Origin: an uncultured Chthonomonas sp.
GTDB lineage: Bacteria; Armatimonadota; Chthonomonadetes; Chthonomonadales; CAJBBX01
Direction of reading: 5' to 3'
Assembly: GCA_903885605.1 (NCBI GenBank)
Contig: CAISJD010000115.1
Coordinates: 1 to 36,389, forward strand
Length of the DNA: 36,389 nt
Below the pieces are notes generated by a model. It saw only the letters and a program-made list of their open reading frames with translations, searched no databases and was not told the DNA's origin. The first letter of the stretch is position 1; the number at the start of each line of letters is the position of its first letter. The translations under genes were made by a program, and so were the position numbers. Shown piece after piece: positions 30,633 through 36,389 of this stretch.

Positions 30633-33626
30633 ATGCGAAGTGCGACGAGTTGGGCGGCCCGTGCGTGGTCGGGACTGGCGGCGGCTCTGGCCGTCGTCGG
30701 CGCCGGAGCGGCGCAGGCCCGTCCCGCCGACCGGCCGATCATCGTCGACAAGGGCATCCTCCGGTGGGCGGACACGCGGCGCGAGGTGGCCCTCTTCGGC
30801 GTCAACTACTACGCGCCCTTCTGCATGGACTTCGCCGCCCTGGGCACGCTGGGCGCCGACCGCGACGCCACCATTCGCCGCGACGTGGCGCAGTTCGTGC
30901 GGCTGGGCCTGGACCTCGTGCGACTGCATACGTTCGACCGGGAGATCAGCGACGGCGAGGGCAACCTGGTCGACAACGAGCACCTGCGCCTGCTGGACCT
31001 CCTCCTCGCCGAGTGCAAGCGCAACGGCATCTACGCCGTGCTGACGCCCATCGCCTGGTGGCCCGCCGGGCGCACCACGCAGGGCTTCTCGGACCGCTTC
31101 ACCATGCCGCAGATGATCACCGACCCCGTCGCGCAGGCCGCCCAACGCCGCTACCTGGACCAGTTCCTGCGACACCGCAACCGCTACACGGGTCTCGCCT
31201 ACGGCGCCGATCCCATGGTGGCGGCCATTGAGTTGATCAACGAGCCGATCCCGCCCGCCGGAACCACCGACGCGCAGGTCACGGCCTACATCGACGCCCT
31301 GACCGAAGCCGTTCGTGCGGCGGGCTGCTCGAAGCCCGTCTTCTTCAACGGCTGGGGCAACCGGCTGGCCGCCGTGGCACGCTCGCAGGCCGACGGCTGC
31401 ACCTTCGGCTGGTATCCGACGGGACTGGTGGCAGGCCAGGAGTTGCGGGCCGACTTCCTGCCCCGCGTGGCCGACTACCCCGAGATGCGGAGCCCCGACC
31501 TGGGCGGCAAGGCCATCGGCGTCTACGAGTTCGACGCGGCCGACGTGGCGGAACCCTATATGTACCCGGCCATGGCTCGGGCCTTCCGGGCGGGCGGCGC
31601 CCAGTTCGCGGCGCAGTTCCAGTACGACGCCACGCCGCTGGCGCCCACCAACGTGAACTGGCAGACGCACTACCTGAACCTGCTCTGCACGCCGCGCAAG
31701 GCGGTCAGCTTCATGATCGCCGCCGAGGCCTTTCGGGCACTTCCCCGCCTCCACACGAGGCGCACGCACCCGGCCAACGCTCGCTTCGGCGAGTTCCGCG
31801 TGAGCCATGCTCAGGGGCTCAGCGAGCGCGTCTCGGCCACGACGTTCCTCTACTCAAACAGCACGGCCACGCGACCGCCGAAGCCGGGGTTGCTCACCCG
31901 CATCGCGGGCTGCGGCTCGTCGCCGGTGGCGGCCTACGAGGGATCGGGCGCCTACTTCATGGACCGCGTGCGGCCGGGTCTGTGGCGTCTGGAGGTGACG
32001 CCCGACGTGGTCTGGGTGGATGACCCCTTCGGCGCCACGGGGCTCGGCAGGGAGGTGGCCCGCCTGTTGCACCGCGACCGGCGCCTGACCCTGAGGCTCC
32101 CCGACCTCGGCGGCGACTTTCAGGCGTTGCGGTCCGGGAACGAACGATGGATCGCCTGCCTGGGCGGCAGCATCACCGTGCGACCCGGCGTCACCTTCCT
32201 GCGGCGGAGAGGCGTCTCGACGGCGATCCCCGCCGGCCTGCCCGCACCGCTCTGGCTGCCGGATGAGGCCAGGGGCCTGCCCGCTCGCATCCGCCACGCG
32301 GCGCCCCGCGTTTGGCCCGCGGGCAAGGAGATGCACTTGCGCTGCTCGGTGGCGCCGGCGTCCGGGGTTGGTAGCGCACAACCTGTCCGGGTGGAGTGGC
32401 TCCACAGGGGCGCCTGGCAAGGCCGCTCCATGCGATCCACCACCGCCTTCGAGTACGCCTGCACGATCCCGGCGGGCGAGCTACCCTCGAGCCGGCTGGA
32501 GTACCGCATCCGCGTGGGCGAAGGGCCGGGAGCGCCCGTCTTCCCCGGCGGGCGACCGGCCATCGGCCCGGAACCCGCCGCCGTCACGCTCTGGGAGCAG
32601 AAGGCCGGCGCCGGCGCGCCCGCCCTTGAGCTCTCCGGCGCGCCCGGCCAGACCGCAACCGCCCGGGTGGCCGCCTCGCCCGACGGCCCCTCGCTGCGCC
32701 TCTCGGCCACCGGGTTCGGCGACCCACCCAGTTGCGCGGCCATCCAGCTACGGGCGACGGCGGCCCGGCCGGTCCCCGGCGCCTCGCTCGTGCTCCGCGC
32801 TCGGGCCCTGTACCCCGAGACCACCAGCGTCGAGGTCGGCCTCCTGCAGGCCGACGGCAAGGCCTTCGGCGCCGAAATGCCCCTGACCACGGAGTGGTCC
32901 GATGTGCGCCTGCCGCTCGACGCCCTTCGCCCACTATGGGGCGAGTGGCAGGGCCGGCCGGACCCGGCGCAGGTCCGCGAGGTCCGCTTCACCTTCGGCT
33001 CCTGGCTCTACGTCACCGCCGGCAAGCGGCCCCACGGCCTGGAGGTGCAGCGCCTGCGCCTGGAGCCCGAGCCCCAGGCATGGCGCGTGGAGCTGCTTCC
33101 GGCCACCGAGCCGCTGCGCCTCGTGGCCGGCGACCTTGTGCCCGCCATCCAGGGCGGGACGCGGGCCCGGGCCCACACCGTGGGCGGCAGCCGAAGCCCG
33201 GCGCTCCGGGTTGAGACACCCGGCTTCGGCCCGGCGCCCGACGCGGCGAGCTTCCGAATCGACCTGGCGGACGCACTGGCTCCCTGGCGCGGCTCGCTGG
33301 CCCGGAGGCCCGGACTGCGCATCCGCGCACGAGCCGGCGAGGCCTCCACAACAGCCATCGAGTTCGTGGCGCTGGAGGCCGACGGCACGCCCTGGGGCGC
33401 CACTATACCCCTGACGACCGAGTGGCGCGACATCACGCTCCGATGGGAGGAGCTGCGCTTCTTCCCGCACTGGGCCCATCCCGCCGGGCGCGGCGGACCC
33501 CAGGACCGCCTGCTGCCCGAGCGCCTGGCCTCGCTCAACTTCTGCTTCGGCGCCTGGCTCTATCCGAAGGACTTCGACCAGCGGCACGGCTTCGACATCG
33601 AAGGCGTCTGGCTCGACGCCCCGTAG
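30633..33626 (+). CDS. Large secreted glycoside hydrolase with two C-terminal beta-sandwich domains
   Basis: This 997-residue protein begins with a signal peptide (cleavage near GAAQA-RPA). Residues about 30-370 form a GH5/GH42-like (beta/alpha)8 barrel of clan GH-A. FGVNYYAPF and LDLVRLHTFDREI are the early strands, IELINEPIP gives the acid/base Glu204, and IGVYEFDAAD gives the likely nucleophile Glu299. A linker region with beta domains follows. Two related modules (about 690-825 and 830-997) share PLTTEW-D-L, F-FG-WLY and HG, and look like carbohydrate-binding sandwiches. The start is the ATG at 30633 with GGGGGA upstream, rather than the GTG at 30630. The stop codon lies within a 29-base palindrome. 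The substrate is unknown. Confidence 0.85.
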   Translation: MRSATSWAARAWSGLAAALAVVGAGAAQARPADRPIIVDKGILRWADTRREVALFGVNYYAPFCMDFAALGTLGADRDATIRRDVAQFVRLGLDLVRLHTFDREISDGEGNLVDNEHLRLLDLLLAECKRNGIYAVLTPIAWWPAGRTTQGFSDRFTMPQMITDPVAQAAQRRYLDQFLRHRNRYTGLAYGADPMVAAIELINEPIPPAGTTDAQVTAYIDALTEAVRAAGCSKPVFFNGWGNRLAAVARSQADGCTFGWYPTGLVAGQELRADFLPRVADYPEMRSPDLGGKAIGVYEFDAADVAEPYMYPAMARAFRAGGAQFAAQFQYDATPLAPTNVNWQTHYLNLLCTPRKAVSFMIAAEAFRALPRLHTRRTHPANARFGEFRVSHAQGLSERVSATTFLYSNSTATRPPKPGLLTRIAGCGSSPVAAYEGSGAYFMDRVRPGLWRLEVTPDVVWVDDPFGATGLGREVARLLHRDRRLTLRLPDLGGDFQALRSGNERWIACLGGSITVRPGVTFLRRRGVSTAIPAGLPAPLWLPDEARGLPARIRHAAPRVWPAGKEMHLRCSVAPASGVGSAQPVRVEWLHRGAWQGRSMRSTTAFEYACTIPAGELPSSRLEYRIRVGEGPGAPVFPGGRPAIGPEPAAVTLWEQKAGAGAPALELSGAPGQTATARVAASPDGPSLRLSATGFGDPPSCAAIQLRATAARPVPGASLVLRARALYPETTSVEVGLLQADGKAFGAEMPLTTEWSDVRLPLDALRPLWGEWQGRPDPAQVREVRFTFGSWLYVTAGKRPHGLEVQRLRLEPEPQAWRVELLPATEPLRLVAGDLVPAIQGGTRARAHTVGGSRSPALRVETPGFGPAPDAASFRIDLADALAPWRGSLARRPGLRIRARAGEASTTAIEFVALEADGTPWGATIPLTTEWRDITLRWEELRFFPHWAHPAGRGGPQDRLLPERLASLNFCFGAWLYPKDFDQRHGFDIEGVWLDAP

Positions 33627-33651
33627 GGGCGGGTTTCAAACCCGCCCCTAC
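33623..33651. repeat. Perfect 29-base palindrome overlapping a stop codon
   Basis: The two 14-base arms (33623-33636 and 33638-33651) are exact reverse complements around a single C at 33637. Each arm begins, read inward, with GTAGGGGCGGGTTT. The TAG in the left arm (33624-33626) is the stop codon of the glycosidase. There is no T run, so it is not a standard terminator. GTAGGGGC...GCCCCTAC palindromes are, to my knowledge, dispersed extragenic repeats in several phyla, so this is probably one copy of a genome-wide element. Confidence 0.85.
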
Positions 33652-33761
33652 CTGCGCGGGCTCCTAACGGACAGATAACGGTCGGGCGGTATGTTCCCCG
33701 CGTCATGCACAGCAGAATCGGAGGTCCAGCCGCACATGCCCACGCAAGACTGGCCGTAGCC

Positions 33762-33777
33762 CGGCACGAATGTGGCA
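33762..33777 (+). promoter_or_regulatory. Candidate sigma-54 (-24/-12) promoter for the SARP-like regulator
   Basis: CGGCACGAATGTGGCA matches the consensus TGGCACG-N4-TTGCA at nearly all fixed positions. GG at 33763-33764 and GC at 33775-33776 are separated by exactly ten bases. Transcription would start near 33788, about 19 bases before the regulator ATG at 33807. A GGGG ribosome-like element at 33794-33797 fits in that leader. This is a sequence match only. Confidence 0.4.
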
Positions 33778-33806
33778 TATTGATACCGTCCTCGGGGTAT
33801 CCAACA

Positions 33807-36389
33807 ATGCCAGACGCCATGTGGTCTTTCGAACTGCTGGGTGGGCTCAGGCTGGCCAGATCGGGTCAGGTGATTACCCGGTTCCGCGCCTCCAAGAACG
33901 GCTCCCTGTTAGCCTTTCTAGCCCTTCGACGCGGCCAGCCCATACCTCGAGACACGCTTGTCGAGGAGTTCTGGCCGGGGGCCGCCATCGAGGACGGCCG
34001 AAACTCATTTCGCGTAGCGCTGAACTCCCTGCGCAGGCAGCTTGAGCCCGCCGGCGTCATGCCGGGCTCCGTGCTGCAGACGTCGCGCATCCACGTGGGC
34101 CTCAATCCTGACGCCTACACGACCGACGTGGCCGAGTTCGAGGGGCTCATCCGCACCGCATCGGCCGACACAACGCCCACCGACAAAACCCTCGCTGCCC
34201 TGCGCGCGGCCGTAGACCTCTATCAGGGCGACTTCATGGCTGACTGGGGCGACGCCTGGATCGAGGCAGAGCGCGTGCGGCTGGCAGAAATGCACCTGGC
34301 CGCCCTCAACCGCCTCGTGCGGGCCTGTGTCGATGCCCGGCAGTACGATCAGGCCCTCGCCTTCGCCCGCCGGGCGGTGGCGGCGGACCCGCTCCACGAG
34401 CGATGGCACCGCACGCTCATGCGGCTGCATATCGCCATGGGCAATCCCGCCTCCGCCCTCCGGCAAATGGACGAGATGCGGCGCATCCTCGCCGCCGAGC
34501 TCGGCATGGCGCCCTCCGCGCAGAGCGAGGCGCTGGCCGAGGAGGCCCGCGCATCAACGGGGATCACCCGGGCGCCGGCGACGCGCCCCTCCTACCGCGC
34601 CGATGCGGCAGATCCGACACCTGTCGCCCAGCCTTCGGCGCCGGCGGCGCCGAAGCGACGCCTCCCTTCGGTGCCCACCCGCTTCTTCGGCCGTGAGGCC
34701 GAGCTGAGCGCCGTCACCGCCATGCTCGCCGAGTCATCGGATGGCTCCTTCGTGACCATCACCGGACCCAGCGGCGCAGGCAAGACACGCCTGGCCATCG
34801 AACTGGCCCGCACCGCGGCCGCTGAGATGGGCGACCGCGTCTGGTTCGTTGAGCTGGGCGATGCTCGCGACGCGGACGCTGCAGGCTCGCGCATCGCCGC
34901 CGCCGTCGCACCGCAGGCAAGGCCTGAGGCGGGTTGGCTGGAGCCGGTCGCCGCAATCCTCTGCCAGGGCCCCGGACTTCTGGTGCTGGACAACCTGGAG
35001 CAACTCCCCTCGGCAGGTGAAGAGGTCGTGGGGCCGCTGCTGGCGCGTGCACCTGCCATGCGCTACGTGGTGACGTCACAGGCGAGGCTGACTATCGCCG
35101 GCGAGAACGATCTCCAGATGGGCCCCCTGGCGCTGCCGCCGGATGGCCTCGATCCGGCCGAGGCGCTGGCCAACCCGAGCGTGGCCCTCTTCGTCGATCG
35201 CGCCGTGCAGGCCCGCGCCGATTTCGTCATCACCGAGGCCAACTGCCGCGCCGTGTGCGACCTCTGCCGCCTCCTGGAGGGCCTGCCGCTGGCAGTGGAA
35301 CTGGCCGCCGCGTGGTCGCAGGTCTACACACCGTCGCAGATGCTGAGCCGTATGGCCGACCGGTTCGCGCTGCTGGTGAGCCCCCGGGGAATGGCGGGCG
35401 ACCGTCGGCGGGCGCTCCATGCCGCAGTCGGCTGGAGCTTCGACCTGCTGCCCGCCGAGACCGCCTCGGCCCTGGTTGCCGCCTGCGCGTTGGAAGGGTT
35501 CTGGACGCTTGAGCAGGCCCAGGCGATCTCTGGACGGGAGGATATGGCCTCGGCGCTGGCGGAGCTCTGCTCCCGGTCCCTCGTGCGAAGCCGGCCAACC
35601 GAAGGCGGCATGCGGTTCACGATGTACGAGACGCTGCGGATCTATGCGGCGGGCAGGGGCGGCGAGGCCGAGATGGGCCGCATCCGCCGCCTCCACGCCG
35701 AGCACTTCAGCGAGCTGGCGCGCCAGGCGGCCGATGCCGGAGGCCGTTCGGCGCTCGACAGCGCCGATGACGCCAACTACCGGGCGGCGGTCGAGTGGCT
35801 CGCGCGAAACGGCGACGGCGCTGCCGCCATCGCGCTCTGCACGCGCCTCTGGCGCCACTGGTACGCCACCGGATGGGTCGCCGGCGGCCGTAAGCTGTTG
35901 ATCTCGCTCCTCGCCACGCAGCCGGATGCACCGGGCGCCGCAGAGGCCATGCTCGCCGCGGGGCGCTTCGCGGCGGCGATGGGCGATACCGGCGAGGCGC
36001 ACACCCTCCTTGCCGCCGCTGTGCGCCGCACGGACCCGCTGGTGGACCAGGACCTCCATGCCGCCGCCAGCACCGAGCTGGCGCTGATCACGGACGCCGG
36101 CGAGCCAGGCCACGAGGCAGAAGCCGCACTGGCGGCCCGCTGCGCCGCGGCGCTGGCGCGCAACGACGAGCCTGCCGCCGCCCGGGCGCTCGAGCGGTCC
36201 ACCGATGTGCTGCTGAGGCAGGGGCGCTGCCTGCGCGCCGCCGAACTGGCCGCCCAAGCCGCCGGAATGTGGCGTACGGCGGGCTGCGGCCTTGGCGTAG
36301 CCGACGCCCTGTCCGCCCGTGCCGAAGCGCTGGAGGGCTGTGACAACGGGGGCGCCGCCGCCGCGTTGTCCGAGGCCGAGGCCGAGGCG
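33807..36389 (+). CDS. SARP/BTAD-type transcriptional regulator with NTPase domain (3' end beyond window)
   Basis: The frame is open from an ATG at 33807 (GGGG nine bases before it) to the window edge, giving 861 codons without a stop. Residues about 5-95 are an OmpR-type winged-helix domain (SFELLGGLRLARSG, RDTLVEEFWPG, NSFRVALNSLRRQL). Residues about 105-245 are a bacterial transcriptional activator (BTAD) domain of helical repeats. An Ala/Pro linker follows, then an NTPase with FFGREAELSAV, Walker A GPSGAGKT (320-327) and Walker B LLVLDNLEQL (Asp395). LEGLPLAVELAAAW, WSFDLLP and the start of TPR-like helices follow. It resembles AfsR-type activators. Its target is unknown, though the neighbouring glycosidase or glycan genes are natural candidates. 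Confidence 0.9.
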   Translation, partial: MPDAMWSFELLGGLRLARSGQVITRFRASKNGSLLAFLALRRGQPIPRDTLVEEFWPGAAIEDGRNSFRVALNSLRRQLEPAGVMPGSVLQTSRIHVGLNPDAYTTDVAEFEGLIRTASADTTPTDKTLAALRAAVDLYQGDFMADWGDAWIEAERVRLAEMHLAALNRLVRACVDARQYDQALAFARRAVAADPLHERWHRTLMRLHIAMGNPASALRQMDEMRRILAAELGMAPSAQSEALAEEARASTGITRAPATRPSYRADAADPTPVAQPSAPAAPKRRLPSVPTRFFGREAELSAVTAMLAESSDGSFVTITGPSGAGKTRLAIELARTAAAEMGDRVWFVELGDARDADAAGSRIAAAVAPQARPEAGWLEPVAAILCQGPGLLVLDNLEQLPSAGEEVVGPLLARAPAMRYVVTSQARLTIAGENDLQMGPLALPPDGLDPAEALANPSVALFVDRAVQARADFVITEANCRAVCDLCRLLEGLPLAVELAAAWSQVYTPSQMLSRMADRFALLVSPRGMAGDRRRALHAAVGWSFDLLPAETASALVAACALEGFWTLEQAQAISGREDMASALAELCSRSLVRSRPTEGGMRFTMYETLRIYAAGRGGEAEMGRIRRLHAEHFSELARQAADAGGRSALDSADDANYRAAVEWLARNGDGAAAIALCTRLWRHWYATGWVAGGRKLLISLLATQPDAPGAAEAMLAAGRFAAAMGDTGEAHTLLAAAVRRTDPLVDQDLHAAASTELALITDAGEPGHEAEAALAARCAAALARNDEPAAARALERSTDVLLRQGRCLRAAELAAQAAGMWRTAGCGLGVADALSARAEALEGCDNGGAAAALSEAEAEA

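Noticed and set aside
26638-30633. Plus-strand open frames of 507 and 623 codons opposite the methyltransferase, kinase and secreted protein
   Set aside because: They are antisense to clearly functional genes, with composition typical of shadow translations (Gly/Arg/His-rich) and no recognisable motif.
30609-31808. 399-codon minus-strand open frame opposite the glycosidase
   Set aside because: It covers the signal peptide and catalytic barrel of the glycosidase in antisense and has no family features.
1-36389. CRISPR arrays, tRNA or rRNA genes, insertion sequences, phage genes
   Set aside because: I saw no regularly spaced direct repeats with spacers, no cloverleaf or CCA-type tRNA ends, no rRNA signatures and no transposase or integrase motifs.

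Overview
The window is a GC-rich bacterial segment dominated by surface-glycan genes. An outer-membrane YjbH-type protein, a predicted lipoprotein and an ABC polysaccharide exporter point to a diderm (two-membrane) bacterium. The mixture of URO-D-type methyltransferase, FGGY kinase, large secreted glycosidase and SARP/BTAD-type regulator resembles what is seen in environmental lineages such as Armatimonadota. No phylogenetic marker is present, so the phylum stays open. I found no rRNA, tRNA, CRISPR array, transposase or plasmid gene. Region 1 (1-17898, all minus strand, transcribed right to left) is a tightly packed glycan-assembly operon. It begins with an ABC-2 exporter of the Wzm/Wzt type whose ATPase carries a C-terminal glycan-recognition domain. 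It continues with a hexapeptide acyltransferase, a decayed GT4 gene, several GT4 and GT2 glycosyltransferases, a DUF268-like methyltransferase, a GT11 alpha-1,2-fucosyltransferase and a DUF5672 protein. It ends with a nonulosonic (sialic-type) acid cassette (NeuA-HAD fusion plus a short NeuB), an unassigned GT-B protein and three more GT4 genes, the last cut by the window edge. Many junctions overlap by 1-4 bases, so translation is probably coupled. No Wzx or Wzy is present, which fits ABC-dependent export. Region 2 (17977-26523) holds accessory envelope and precursor genes. These are a NodB-like deacetylase divergent from the exporter, a parallel beta-helix lipoprotein divergent from YjbH, a NeuD/PglD-type acetyltransferase overlapping a PglC-type initiating phosphoglycosyl transferase, UDP-glucose dehydrogenase, and a kinase that closely recalls plant glucuronokinase. 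The last two give two routes toward UDP-glucuronate, although the pyrophosphorylase needed by the second is not here. Region 3 (26674-33626) looks like carbohydrate utilisation. A Zn-type methyltransferase of the URO-D/MtaA superfamily is translationally coupled to an FGGY sugar kinase, which lies just downstream of a secreted protein gene. Divergent from these is a 997-aa secreted (beta/alpha)8 glycosidase with two related C-terminal domains. Region 4 (33807-end) is the first 861 codons of a SARP/BTAD-NTPase regulator, preceded by a good match to a sigma-54 promoter. Three non-coding patterns stand out. Degenerate seven-base repeats sit at the 3' ends of two genes in the sense orientation. 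A perfect 29-base palindrome supplies the glycosidase stop codon. A change in base composition falls inside wzt, at the join between its ATPase and recognition domains.
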